A stretch of 64,000 nucleotides of DNA from Cyclospora cayetanensis (GCF_002999335.1 NW_020312095.1:1-64000), one strand, 5' to 3'; positions 1 through 13,300 are shown, counted from the stretch's first letter. Translations and numbers: made by a program. The notes: a model not told the origin generated them from the letters alone.

Positions 1-149
1 GGGCACTCGTCAGGCAAGTGCGGACGTGGCCGATGACTATTTTGCAAATCTAAGCACGACGAGAAACACGCACACGACTATCATCACGAGAGTGCACTCT
101 TGCACGCGCCACAGAGAGACGACCACACCCACCCGCACAGAGAGATATT

Positions 150-168
150 AGAGAGACAGAGAGAGAGG

Positions 169-230
<62 letters not shown>

Positions 231-268
231 CAGAGAGAGAGAGAGAGAGACAGAGAGATTGAGAGACA
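150..268. repeat. (GA)n microsatellite
   Basis: Nearly uninterrupted GA dinucleotide tract with occasional CAGA variants, followed at 310-420 by a pyrimidine-rich CT/TTTCTGTCT stretch. It lies in what would be an intron or the 3' side of the phosphate transporter gene. The long open frames over it are repeat artefacts (S/L/R/E runs). Confidence 0.9.
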
Positions 269-439
269 CCTCCACAGGGTTGCCTTCAAAGACACCACGC
301 GCTGTCCTCTATTTTTCTATTTCGCTGTCTCTCTGTCTTTTTTTCTGTCTTTCTGTCTCTTTTTTCTCCGTGTCTCTCTTTTCTCTGTCTCTTTTTCTCT
401 CTCCTTTTTCTCGCGTTCTCTTTCTGTCTCCCCTACGCA

Positions 440-1697
440 CTTGGTTACACTCTACGTCCATCTCGAAGGGATTCTTCAGCACCAGGAACGCCGAGAACGT
501 CAGTACAATAAGCCAAATAAAGACCCATAAACATCTAAACAAAACCGCATTCCGAAAGCAGCAGCAGCATGCAACAGCATGCAACGTTGGCTGCAAATAG
601 CCTTCACCCCTCCTCCTCCCTCCCTCCCTCCCTCCCCAAAAGCCACACTCGCAAAATCCCCACCTGTCTTCGGAAAGCCTCTTCTTCCCTCTCCCAAACT
701 CCCTCGCTTTTCTCCCGCCCCTACTCTTCCTTCTTCCCTCTTCTCCCCTCTCTCCCCTCTTCCTCTTTTCCCCCCGCTCCATGCACTGTCTGTGCCTGTC
801 AGTTTCTCACCGAATTGCTCTTTTGAGAGGTTCCTTTGACCGCAGCACGATGGTGCGCATGCAGAGGAACACGGTCGCGCCGGCTAGCGAGGCAGCGAGC
901 GGTGCGACTAGCCAAGAAATCACGATATATCCGATTTGCTGCCACTTAATGGCATGCACATTTCCCGAGGCTAGACCGAACCCCAGTAACGCTCCAACGA
1001 TAGAGTGTGTCGTAGAAACGGGCAGCCCAAAGCGATTCGCCAAATACAGCCACAAGCCTGCACCTAGGAGCGAGCAAAGCATTCCCAGCATGAGAACGGA
1101 AGGGTGCTCTTCGAATGCGGAGAAGTCTGAAGCCACATGACGGATAGCAGAGCGCAGACAGACGCACATTGCCGCGAAGGAGAGAAGCTGTCTGGCGCAG
1201 CCTGCGATCTTCAGAGACAGGAAGCAGCAGCAGCAGGAGGCAAGTGGAGGGGATCGCCGGAAAGCCGGCTAGCTAGCTGGCTGGCTGGCTGGCTAGCTGC
1301 TGAGTAGCGTTCCCCGGAGGAGGCCTTTGGTCGCGGCTTCGCAGCGCGATGCGCGCGGCGCGGAGGATCCTCCTTTCTTGGCGGCGCATTCTGTCGGTGA
1401 GGGAGCGTTTGGGAGAAGGCTTTTGTGCGGCGCACCAATAATCTTCGACCTGATAGAGTCTGTAACTGCAGCTCCAAGAAGAGTTGCTCCCAGCGTCTCG
1501 AGCGCAGCTGCCATGGCGATGGCTGTGGAGAGGGGTATGGCTTTGGAGCCGACAGAGCTGCTGAACGTGTTGGCAACATCGTTGGCGCCGATCGCGAAGG
1601 CAGTGAGGAAGCAGACGATGCCTCCCACGACGACGATCCAGAGGAAGTCTTGAGGAGCTCCTGACATGCCCTGCAGCAGCTCTGGCCTCAACGCCAT
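440..1697 (-). CDS. PiT-family inorganic phosphate transporter (5' part, partial)
   Basis: Member of the PiT/SLC20 family, which moves inorganic phosphate with Na+ or H+ across a membrane. Exons on the minus strand: 1697-1436, 1126-811, and 534 down to about 450. Exon 1 has the family signature around GANDVANTFSSSVGSK, followed by a helix and VTDSIRSKII. The join to exon 2 is phase-matched and rebuilds a conserved IIDF step. Exon 2 has the second half-repeat signature GLPVSTTHSIVGALLGFGL. Exon 3 continues the phase through a hydrophobic helix (LWVFIWLIVLTFSAFLVL) into a charged loop. The start ATG at 1697 is the first in frame and has a Kozak-like CACC in front. The 3' end is not in the window; a candidate next acceptor lies near 43. 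Donors are consensus-like (GTGCGC, GTGAGA). Identity is near certain; the substrate follows from the family only. Confidence 0.93.
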
Positions 1698-4600
1698 GGT
1701 GCGAAACTCCCTGAGAGACTTGCAGAACGAGCAGCAGGAGGGTTGCACAGTCGGCTAGGAAGGAGAGCAGGCAAGTCGAGGGGCATGCGCGGCTTGAAGT
1801 ACCCGAACGTGAGGGTCGCTTTCCACTACCACGCCATTGCTCTTGAGGAGACGGTGAAAGGACTGTACACTGGAGTAGACGGGGCTGTCGCGTGGCAGGC
1901 TTGCGTCTGTTGGTAACGAGGCGTCGGCGTCTTGGCGCGCGAGTCTCCTTGAGGCCAAGGTTCCCTTTCCGAAGAGCGAAAACCCCTGCTCCACTCCCAG
2001 GCGAGCGCAGCTGTGGCGCTCTCTCTCCTGCCGCAGAAGAAGAGTCGGAGAGGCAAGGCAGGGAGGAGGGGGGTGGGGAGGGAGGCCTCTCCACCCTCTA
2101 ACAGGGAACGCCGCGCGCGGAGACAGGACCCATTAAACCCGAGGGAGACACTGAGAGATGCGACCTACAAGGCTAGAGGGAGAGAGCGCGCGGAAGGAGA
2201 GAGAGAGAAAGGAGGGAGCGAGTGACCAAAGAGAGAAAAAAGAGCGAGGCAAACCTTCCACAGACACCCGCCAAAGCCAAACGAGCATGTGTAGGAGGGA
2301 GAAGGCGAGCAAGAAAAGAAGCAGTGACGCGCCAGTGACTTCGGGGCTTTTTGCGAGAAGGCATCAACCACCCCGAAAGTAGGAGCAGGATGATGCGGGG
2401 AACCTTTAACTCGGGAGGCTTCGGCGCTTCGACAGCCGACCTTCTAGCCCATTTAGGCCGTGATAATTCCAGCAATGCCCTTTACAGCCGCTGCTGCTGC
2501 CAAAAATCATCGCCGCAGTCAAGCGCCGCGCCTTGCGCTGTACATACACTGCAGCAGCGCCCCACGATACGAGCTGCTGCAGTCGGCGGGGCGGGAGGCA
2601 GAGGAGGCACACTAACGGGCTGCCGTCGGCGACTAAGGACCTTCTGCTTCGATTTGCAGCTCTCTTTTCGCTCGTTTGGACGCAAAACACAGTCTTCTTC
2701 AATGTTTTCCCGCTTGTTTTCCAAAAATCAACGCTTTGACTGCCAGCGGCCTCCCCCCTCAAAGACCCCCTTGCCATCGCCTTCTTCCCGTCCTTCTGGC
2801 CCCGCCTGCTGCGCAGCGTCCTTCGTTGAACGGGCGAGGAGGAAGCTCGGAATTTTGTTGAAGAACTGCGCCTCAACGAAGCCAGACGCGCGGCTTCTGC
2901 CTGCAGCACATCTTCGCCTGTCTGCACGCCTCGGTTTTTTTGCGACGCTGGACATGTTCTGCCCAGCGACGCGGGGGGAGGCTCACTCAAGGGCGGAAGG
3001 GGGGAAGTTCATTGCTCATTAACGGCGACAGACCAAGACAGGGCACATGCCGAAAAATCGAACGCGCGTCAAAGGCCTGAGCCTAGAGGCCTTCGTAAAG
3101 GCAGCCTTGGGAGCCCCCGCGAAGGGGGATTTCTAGAGGCTCCTTAAAGCAAGCGACAACACGGCACTCTGGAGGCAGCGGCCTTTCTGTGCCAGCACAC
3201 GCGTAGAAACACACGACCCTAGTTGAGGCAGGCTAGGCCTGTCGTGAGACCGTGAAGAAGGCAGTCCTTACTCGCGCAAAAAAGGGGCGACGCACCAACC
3301 ACTGCCACCCCTAACACTTTCCTCCTCCCCCCGAGTTGTTAATATTCCCCCTCTCCCCTTCCCTCCCTTACGGTTCTTTCGCAGCCTCAGAATAAGTCGC
3401 AAACCTAGAGTCCGCTTAGCTTCAAAGGCCCTCGGCAAGAGGCGCACGTAGAACAAGGCCTCGCGCCTCTAAGGCCCCACGTAGAACAAGGCCTCGCGCC
3501 TCTAAGGCCCCACGAAGAACAAGGCCTCGCGCCTCTAAGGCCCCACGAAGAACAAGGCCTCGCGCCTCTAAGGCCCCACGTAGAACAAGGCCTCGCGCCT
3601 CTAAGGCCCCACGTAGAACAAGGCCTTGAGCCTCTAAGGCCCCACGTAGAACAAGGCCTCGCGCCTCTAAGGCCCCACGTAGAACAAGGCCTCGCGCCTC
3701 TAAGGCCCCACGTAGAACAAGGCCTTGAGCCTCTAAGGCCCCACGTAGAACAAGGCCTCGCGCCTCTAAGGCCCCACGTAGAACAAGGCCTTGAGCCTCT
3801 AAGGCCGCACAAGGTCTGTGGCGTCAGGAGTCGATGCGCCGAAGAGCTTGCGCGCATTTTTCTTTACGGGGCTTCGAGAAGAACCCGTCGATGCATGCCT
3901 CTGTATCTGAAAAAGTAGGTGTGCTTGCTGCACACGCGCATGCATTGTACATAAAGAGCCGCTCCTGGAGCGGGGGTTGGGGGGCGGTCAGTCCCTTCTA
4001 AAAACGTGGACGCCTCATGCATGCACATAGTGCAAGGTCAAAAGCTGCGGGCTCCCATGCCCGCCTCCCTAGGAACGATATGCCTTGTTTGTCAATCGCA
4101 AACGCTGCTACGCCAAATAATATGCGGCGCTGCTGCTTCTACTCGAGACTGAAGGCCTCTTGCCCCTCTTCTCTATCCCCATAAAACAACTGGCTGACGC
4201 AGCGACAACCGACATACGTATCAGTATTTCTTTTGCAGCAGCCTCGCTCACTACGGCGCAGCCGCTGAAAGTAAGAAGACAGAAGGCGCAGAGTCGAAGA
4301 AACTCTCCGAGCTCCCTCTCAGCAGCATGCGCGTCCACTTTTCTCCCCTGCCACCGTCTCTCGCCCTCCCCATTTCGTGTGCCCCTCGCCGTCGCTGCCA
4401 CACGAAATGTGCAACTAGGGGTGTTCAAAAGTACTGAGCACGGTGCAGACACAACGCAGCCAGTATGACACCCGCCAAGGACCTCCAGAAATCGGAAAAG
4501 AGGCAGAAAGGCACGAAGGAATGAAAGCCTGTGCGCCTCACAGCTGCCCCATTTCCCATGTTCAAATTCGCAGATCTACCTGCCTGCAGAGCCGTTCCAG

Positions 4601-5523
4601 CGTCTGTCGCGCTGGATTAAACACCTCTTCTTGGAGCACTACGAGGAGGCGACACCTCCCACCGTGTCTGCTGCCCTCTTTATGGCCTCTGCGAAGTAGC
4701 CTGCTGTTTGACACTCTGCGCAATCCCTGGACCCTTACGGCGTTGCTCCTTCGAGAGCTCCCTGTACAGCGCAGTAAACGACAGACACAAACGTGTGCGC
4801 ACGGCGTCTGTCCCTAGAAAGCAGACTCCCTTTCCCCAACCCACGTTAGAAATACCCTCGCTCTTGTATTTTTTCCCCCTAAAAACCATTCCCTCGAGAC
4901 TCTCTCGAAAGGCCCTGCCGACCGCCGCAACAAAAGAGCTGCAAAAAGAACGCTGCCCAGCTGTACGGACAGCAGGGCAAGAAGGAAAAGCAGACGCACT
5001 CGAGACGCTGCTGCAAAAGCTGCAGACGGCGCGCGGGGAAGGCGTCGAGTCTCTGAAAGCTGCGAGCAGCATGCGGCAGCGACACAACACTAAAGGCCTC
5101 ATACTGCAAGAAAGATGAAAGGCAGGCGGCCTAAGTGGAGGATGGCAGTTCGCCGTTTCCCTCCAACAGAGGCTTACAGCCCTCAACCCTGCTGATCGTT
5201 CGAGAAGAACTGCGAAACATGCAGTGGCGATGAAAAGAGGATTCCACAAAAGCGCAGAGACACCGACGTCAAGCGCATCAACGCCAACTGCAAAGTAGCA
5301 ACAGCAGCAGCTGGTGCTGTTGCCAACTTGCGGTTGAGAGAGAGATAGATAGATAGTTAGAGAGAGAGAGAGGCGCTCTCTGGCCTCCCTGAATGCGGCG
5401 TTTTCTGCATTCGACAGCAGCCTTCACCCCAGTGTGTTGTGCTGTCTCAAGGCTTTGAAGTACACCTGCAGCGACTCCTGATGAGAGCGGGAAGCACCAG
5501 CTGACACGCAGAAGACTGCTCAC
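1698..5523. other. No supported gene; possible terminal exons of the WW/FF gene
   Basis: Reading frames here overlap on both strands and show no recognised domain. The sequence is rich in short GC palindromic words around AAGGCCTT and AGGCCTCTAAGG, also seen elsewhere in the window. It contains the 33-bp minisatellite at 3449-3806 and a GATA/GA patch near 5335-5375. The WW/FF gene upstream on the minus strand ends its last clear exon at 5524 with a good donor, so one or more small terminal exons must lie here. One candidate starts at an acceptor near 5500, but the end could not be fixed. Confidence 0.5.
3449..3806. repeat. 33-bp minisatellite, about 10-11 copies
   Basis: Tandem array of a 33-bp unit beginning AAGGCCTCGCGCCTCTAAGG and ending CCCCACGTAGAAC. 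Copies differ at few positions: GTAGAAC versus GAAGAAC, and TCGCGCC versus TTGAGCC, the second variant recurring in a partly regular order. The unit length is divisible by three, so the minus strand stays open and would encode an 11-residue repeat, but no start, splice or homology evidence supports translation. Confidence 0.95.
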
Positions 5524-7325
5524 CGAACATCAGCCTTCAGCTTTTCCAGAAGCGGCGTCAACTGCTCGTCTGAGAAGGGGCCGCTCTGCTGCTTGACTCC
5601 TTTCGCAATATCGCTGTAGAAACGCGAAACATCGGGATGCTGCCGCAAAAACAGCAGGAAGGCGTCTGCTAGCTCGGACAGCTGTGCAGCAGCACCCCAC
5701 AGCACAAGCAACAGCGGATATGCAAATGGAATTCGCCATCATGAGTAGGTTTCCTACCAGCATGGCAAAGGCGGCGCAGGCAGGCGAAGCATGCGGCGGC
5801 AGACAGAGAAGCGCGAAAAAAAGAGAGACAGAGAGAGAGGCAGATAGAAAGAGAGAGAGAAAGGTGCTCAGTGCATTCGAGAAGACGAAACACAAATGTC
5901 GAACAACAGGGAAGTAGAGCAGCGATGCCTCCGTGTTGTTTGGCAGTAATGAAGGGAAGCAGCATGTGCGTGGCGCATAGTAGCGCATGCAGCAGAGGAA
6001 GGCTGCAGATTTTCGAGGTAGCCAAGCAAAGGCAGGCAGGTGCATGCGCGCGGAGAGAAAGACGGAGAAGAAGAAATGTAATTTTAAAAGAGAGCAGCAC
6101 ACGGGCCACGGAAGATCACGCTGCGGTAACATGCAAAAAATTCATCGAAATTTTGCACACACACACGGGGTGTACAGACACTGCGCAGGAGGCCCCGAGA
6201 CGCGGCAGTCCATGTGCAGAGCAGGAGAAGGAGGATGCGAGAGAGAGACATTGGAAAAAAAGCACAAGGAATAAAGACACAGTTTCTTCTCCTCGTATGA
6301 AAAGCACTCTACGTCTAAGACTAGACTACCCTATACGCCAGCTGCGCAGCGCAAAAGGCTTTGAACTACGCAGGCAGAAAACACAAGCGACGAAAGGCGG
6401 ACTCGTTGCTCTCTCCATGCCTCGTGCCGTGGCCTTAACTCCTCCTCCGGAATGCCTTGGAAAAGCTTTTTAGCGGTTTGCAGCTTCTCGAGCACCTGAG
6501 CAGCCAACGCGTTCGGCGCATGCAAAGGCAGCACCTGCGATGGATGCGACGCTCGAGGAAGGCGAAATTTTGCGGACCCTTAACACCCCTCTGGCTTCAG
6601 CAATGCCTTCTAAAGAGGCGAGATATGGAAAAATAAACACATGAGGACGGCGGCCCCCTCATGCTGCAGTGCCTTCTTCGCTAAAAAGCCGCCTTCGAAC
6701 GGCCGCAAGAAGCCCCTTCCTTAGAAGGCGGGCTTCTCCCTGCTGTACATACACTGCGAAAGATGCTGCGGGATAAAATGCCTTTCGGTGCTTGGAAAGA
6801 CGCACTGGCCTATGTAAATGGGGCAGGTTGACTTTCTCGCTGCCCTTCTCTCTCCTCCCTACTCCCACCTACAGCCCGTCCCCAAGGCCTCACTATATGT
6901 GAGTATATATATATATATATATATATATGCGTGTGTGTGGATGTATGGATGTGAGTGTACATGTATGTGTGTATGCATGTGTATGTATATGTGAGTGTAT
7001 GTTGATGTGTGTGTATGCAGGTGTATGTATATGTGTGTGTATGTATGTGAGTGTATATACGTATGTGTGTTTGTATATGTATGTGTGTTTGTATATGTAT
7101 GCGAGTGTATATGTATGTATATGTGTTTGTATATGTGAGTGTATTTATGAATGTGTGCATATATATGTGAGTGTACACATGTGTGTGTATATGTATGTGT
7201 GTGTATACATATGTGTGTATATGTATGTGTGTGTATACATATGTGTGTGTATTTATGTGTGTGTATATATGTATGTGTATGCATATGTATATGTATATAT
7301 ATATATATGAGTGTGTATGCATATG

Positions 7326-7358
<33 letters not shown>

Positions 7359-10300
7359 GAGTGTGTATGCGTGTATCCATATGTGTATATACGTGGACAC
7401 ACGTATATACACATGCGTGCATGGATGTAGATGTACAATATATGTGCAAATCTATAAATATATATAGGCCTGCCTCCCTCCCTTTACCACTTTTAGCAGA
7501 GACTGGCCTTTCTTGCACGAGTCTCCTCTCTGCCTGGAGGTCGCCTTGCGATACGGGGGCTGTGGCTGCAAAACACTTACCCCTGCGAAAGGCAGCGCAA
7601 GATCTTCGTTCGGAAGCGCTGTAAGGCGGGATGCAAAGAGCGATACTCTTGAAGTGCAGAACTCCCTGAAAGTAGAGCAGACAAATCAAGAAGAACGACG
7701 CGACGCCTTTCGTGAGTGCCTCAATCGACCTCAGAGATGCCGATTTTTGTCATCTGGAGGCGGCCTGCATGCCTGCGCTATTACGTTTCTTGTAGAGCAT
7801 TGATGCATGCATGTGTGCGTGCACTTAAATCGCCATTAACATTTGAAGCGGCACCGCTTCAAATGTAAATATCCTGAAGCGGCCTGCAGGGGTATCGCGC
7901 GCGACTCCCCAGAAACAGCCAGCTCCCCCCCTACGTCTGTGAGAATCGTGCGTCAAAGTACTGCAACAAGGGGTAAGGAAGGCAGGAGGAAAGAAAAAAA
8001 GGGGACGGAGACGTCGAGAGGCAGCATGCAACACGTGCACATGCATGCAGAACTCATGATTCCCAAGCGAGCGGCGAGCAGAGAGATGCAGGCAGAATAC
8101 TCTCGACAGCAGGGGGGAGGAAAGCAGCGGTACAGACAGGACCTAACAAAGGCTTTGTAAAGCTCCTTCTTTTCAGATTCCGTTAGACTGTTTGTGCCGA
8201 AGCGCGCATCGGACTGCAGCAGCTCTAGAGGCCATTCGCTACCGTCAGAGCTGCACATGCGCATCCACAAGGCAGGAGGAGACAGAAACTGGCGTCTGCG
8301 CAGCCTCCAAAGAGGCTAAAAGACGCGCACACTGGCAGCGAAAGACTCAGGAAAGGCGAAACTCCCCAACAAGGCCAGCCCTAGGCACCTCTGCCATAGA
8401 GGCGAGCTTCCCCTCCGACAGCGGAGACGGAAAAAACGCACATTATAGGAGTGCATGCACATAAAAATGGGCATGCGGATGTATCTAGATGTGTATGCAC
8501 ATAAAAATGTGCATGCGGATATATATACATATATATAGATGTGTATGCGCATAAAAATGTGCATGCGGATATATACATATATATAGATGTGTATGCGCAT
8601 AAAAATGTGCATGCGGATATATATATATATAGATGAGTATGCGCATAAAAATGTGCATGCGGATATATATGCATATATATACATGTATAGGTGTGTGCGA
8701 CACCCCTCTACGCTTCTGGTGACTACTGCATGCGAAAGCGTGGAGTGCTGTGGAAGGGGCATGCCGAGAAGGAAGTGTGCAAAGCAGAGGGAGCAGGAAG
8801 GAGGCTGGACGCCTCTAGAAAGCAGCTCCTTCTGAAGGAGCAGTGCCTGCTGGTGTCGCTTAGAGAGGTGCATCAGCACAGCAGGGAACTGCAAAGGCCT
8901 CCTTTAAAAGCGCAAGAAGAACTGAAGCAGCACAGGGGATAGCACTGGCTCTGCGCGAGGCAAGACGATCTGCGCTAGGAAGCAGAAATGGTTCTCAGCA
9001 CGCTTTGAGCGATACACACAAGCCCTCGTAGGCCTTGCAAGCCTAAGGCTGCCTTTTCCCTTTTGACATCCGCCGCATGCGCTTAATATAAGCAACGTAG
9101 GAGGTGACCAACTCATGCTTCTCTCGGCGAGAAAAGAGAAATCTATGCACAGACCTGTCGGCATATGGATTCTTGACGCGCTCGACCAGCATGTTCCTGC
9201 GGAGAGAAAGTGGAAAAAACACCCCACGAAGCGCTTGCAATGTCGCACTAGAAACCTCCACGCCTGCAGCATGTATGTGGCGGACGGCAAAAAAAAGCCC
9301 CTCTTTCTCTTTCTTCTCCCCTCTTCCCACCACAGACACGCGTCTGTGAGCAGCCAGGCGTCGTGCTCCTTCGACCTCACGTGAAGGCTGTAGCGGCATC
9401 TGCCTTCAGAAGCTTGAGCTTTTTTGTTTCAGCGTCATCCAGAATAGAGGAGGCCCCTGCTACTCGCTTTCTCTCCAAGCGAGCAGCCGTCAAGTCTTCG
9501 CATGCCTCCTGATACAGCTGCTCTCTCTCCCGTGCAGAGGCCTAAGACGCACACGCCGAGCAGCAAACACACAGGCAGCTGCACTTGAAGATCAGCGATT
9601 ATCTATGAATATGCATACAAACAGAAACATAAACATATGCATATACATATACGCATATATAAGTACATCTGCATGCAAAGAGCCGCACAAAAAGCAGGCA
9701 GTCTTAATGAGTAGCGCCAGACATCGAAACTACGCGACTAGGCAGGTTGTACAGCAGCCTGAAGGACGGAAGAATGCATCGACTCGTAAGAAAAAGCCCT
9801 CCCTTCTCCTCTCCCCCTCACTCAACGCTGTCGTGAACCTGTGTGAGCGAGAGCCTCCTTTCTGCGCATGGGTGTGTGGTGCTCTTGCTTGCTTCGAGCG
9901 CCGCAAAAGCCTTGCAACTGACCACTTGCGTATATAGGGGGTGAGATCGAAACTCCCTTCGACGCAAGGGCCAGTCCTCAGAAGGAAATGCCTGCAGCTG
10001 CTCCCTGAAACGCATGCAGACACCGCATCTCATCAACTCTCTCTCGCCACGTCTGCACGGCACTCCCTGCAAAAGCGCTGAACGCCATTCCTCTTCCTCA
10101 GTCATACCTCGCTGCTCCTACAACACCCTGCCAGCACCAAGCAGCTTCAGACTCTCCGCAGAAATACTGCCGAGGGCCCCATGCAAAACCCCTGTGCACT
10201 ACATGCATGGAAGCCACTTTACATTGCCGCCTCAAAAAGCGCGGCAGGCAAGCAATCTACTGACAGCCCATAGGCTCATACATACATATATATACATTTA

Positions 10301-13300
10301 CATCCATACATACATATATATACATTTACATCCATACATACATACATATATACATATACTTTTACATCCATACATATATATATATATACATTTACGTCCA
10401 TACACATACATTTACATCCATACATGTATATATATACATTTACATCCATACATATATGTATACATACATATATATGTATACACACATATATCGACACATA
10501 TATCTATGTACATACAGAACAAAGGGCCCTCAAATTGCATGAACGGGGACGACTCGTGCAAATCTCTGTGGATCACGGACTTGACGAATTTCTTGAACTG
10601 GCGGCGCAAAGCATCACGCGCTTCATTCTTGTCTTCCCGTCTTCTTGCAACCATTTCCTCAATGAGTCGCTTCCGGATCGCTGCCCACTCCCCCCGGGGG
10701 ATTGCGCCTCCCTGCCAGCGCTCGTCGTGTCCAAACCTGCAAAATATCCGCAATTGAATTGATAGCATAGCAGGCAGCTCAGAGAAAAACGCATCATGCG
10801 AACGCACATATTCACATACACATAAACATCTACATAGATGCATACAGTGAGAGACATTCTCTGGATGCCTAGAGGCTGCAGCTTTAAAAAAACAGCTTAA
10901 AGTTTCTTTGCCCACTGCTCTCTTCTAACAGCGGACCCTAAAGTTGCATCATGTCCGCATATTTTTGCTCGTGCAGCCAAATGTGCATTTAGCCCTCCTA
11001 TATCTTCCAGCAGCCTTACTCTCCTTTCCCTATCACTCTCCACTTGCCCTCTCTCATTCTGCCCCTATCTCCCTCTCTCATTCTGCCCCTATCTCCCTCC
11101 CTCATTCTGCACCTATCTCCCTCCCTCATTCTGCCCCTCTCTCCCTCTCTCATTCTGCACCTATCTCCCTCCCTCATTCTGCCCCTATCTCCCTCTCTCA
11201 TTCTGCCCCTATCTCCTTCTCTCATTCTGCACCTATCTCCCTCCCTCATTCTGCCCCTATCTCCTTCTCTCATTCTGCCCCTATCTCCCTCCCTCATTCT
11301 GCCCCTATATCCCTCCCTCACTCTGCCCCTATCTCCCTCTCTGATTCTGCCCCTCTCTCCCTCTCTCATTCTGCCTCTCAACCCTCTTACCACTCCCCCA
11401 ATTGCAGCGCATGCGTGCAGCTAAAAACAATTTCCACGCTGTCGTAGAAGACCCCCCTCCCTTTGACGTTCACCTCCTTTCTAGGGTGTCTACGGTAGAC
11501 GAAGAATGCACATGGCCTTGAGCCTTAGCCTCATCGAGCAGCGCTCTGAAGGCGTCGATATGCTGCAGCGCACCAACGGCAGCAGACACGCGCATGCAAA
11601 TAGACGCGCATCCTCCTACGCGGCTTGTGCCTCTAAAAATGCGACATGGCAGACGGCAGGCAGGGAGTCGCAGGGATAAAATAGAGGGGGCAGGGTGTAT
11701 CATGAGCAAGGTCTCGAAAATAAGCGCATGCAGACTGAAATAAAAGCTATTTAAGAGAAAGAAGCCCACAAGAAAGCGTGCCAGCAACCGCGCACATTCA
11801 CACAGAGAGTTGCACTGCCCGTCTGCCTCTTGGTATGTCTGTCTGTGTGTCTGTTTTTAACTGCAGTTCTAAAGCGCTTTGCAGCAAGTATACCTCCTTC
11901 TGGCCTCGACGGCTTTCTGCGGCGAGCTCTTTGATGCACCGATCAAACAGACGGCGGCGTTGATCGGCTGTAATGGCGCTGAAGCGCGGCTGATACACCA
12001 GGCGTGGCAAACACTGTGGCAGCAGAAACAGCATGAACAGAAACAGCATAAACAGAAACAGCATGAACAGAAACAGCATGAACAGCATGAACAGAAACAG
12101 CATAAACAGCATGAACAGCAGAAACAACGCTACATGTAATGACAGCCCATAACGAGCCACCTGCTCTAGGCGAATCAGCAGCGGCCTTCGCTGAATTTGG
12201 GAAGCACTTGGTCATACATATATATACATATATACAGATAGATATATATATACAGATAGATATATATATACGCTTGCTACGTTGCACATCCTATCCTGTG
12301 CAATGTAGAAGGCAGCACGGCAGTATTTCACCGTCTGCAAACGCGCGCAAGCAGCGGTATAACCGAACAACTATGGGGGCAGCCGCAGCTAACAACTACC
12401 TTCTCATAGACAGCGAAGGGTCCAAAGTTTTCTTCCCGCAACATTTGCTTGAAATCTTCCATCCGCCTGGCCAGTCCCATTAAGACCTCGAGCTCAGGAT
12501 TCGTTTCTTGATCCGAATCATCATCGGATGAATCATCGCTGTCTTCAAGCTGCTGCTGCTGCGTCTGCTGCTGCTGCGTCTGCTGCTGCTGCGTCTGCTG
12601 CAGCTGGTGCGCACTGGTGGCGGTGCTGCTGCTGCTGCCGTTGCCCCTCATTGCAGCAGCAGCACCAGCAGCGGCAGCCGCTGTCTCTTGCTGCTTCTGC
12701 TGGAGTTGCCGCTGCTGCTCGTGTTGGTGCTGCATCTGCTGCTGCATCTGCTGCTGCTGCATCTGCTGCTGCTGCTGCAGTTGGTGGCATTGCTGATGGG
12801 AAGGCTGCGGAGGCGCCGCAGGCAAACCTTCATCCTCGTCGGGAGCCTCCCAGTCGTCAAAAGCATCCAGTGCTGCTGCTGCCTTGTCGAGCCGCTGCAG
12901 CAAGTCTTTCACCTCCTCCGGAACCTTCCACACAGCAACCCGTGTTTCCTTGTTGTAAAAATACTTCTTTCCACCAGACGTCCTCACTCGCAGCCTGCGC
13001 CACACACACCCTCCAAGCCTTTAAAGCGCAGCCCCTTGTGCGCCAACTCGGAGGCGGCACTGCTCGCAATGCAGCAGGAGGCAGGGGGCGAGAGACGCTG
13101 CGCTTTCAAAGCCAAACATGAGCAACCCCACCAAATAAACACCAAGAGCGCATGCAGAGAGCTGCAGGCGGTTGTCGCCGTGCGATTCGCTGAACTGGCC
13201 GGTTCTACACGCCAACGCACTTACCAAGAAGTCTTGCCTAGAACCTCGAAGCTCTCAGGTTTGCCGATATCCTCTGAAGCAGCCGCCACTCCTTCACTTG

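Noticed and set aside
1273..2094. 273-residue minus-strand frame rich in Arg/Ser/Pro
   Set aside because: Out of frame with the phosphate transporter exon it overlaps, and it has no domain.
3449..3806. CRISPR-like regular repeats
   Set aside because: Head-to-tail satellite without unique spacers, in a eukaryotic genome; the same holds for the other arrays.
3405..3857. 150-residue minus-strand frame with 11-residue repeats
   Set aside because: Pure translation of the 33-bp minisatellite; no splice or homology support.
6810..7467. Long Tyr/His/Thr/Ile and Val/Cys/Tyr open frames on both strands
   Set aside because: They follow the TATG/TGTG satellite exactly, with no start context, splice sites or domain.
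7560..7690. Extra WW/FF-gene exon joined in phase from an alternative donor at 8143
   Set aside because: The following donor gives phase 2 and no acceptor downstream continues it. Joining 8148 to 6495 keeps the frame and a plausible FF helix, though it uses a weak donor.
11016..11447. Ser/Pro/Leu/His and Arg/Met/Glu/Gly repeat frames on both strands
   Set aside because: Created by the 24-bp minisatellite, whose unit is a multiple of three; it lies in an intron of the WW/FF gene.
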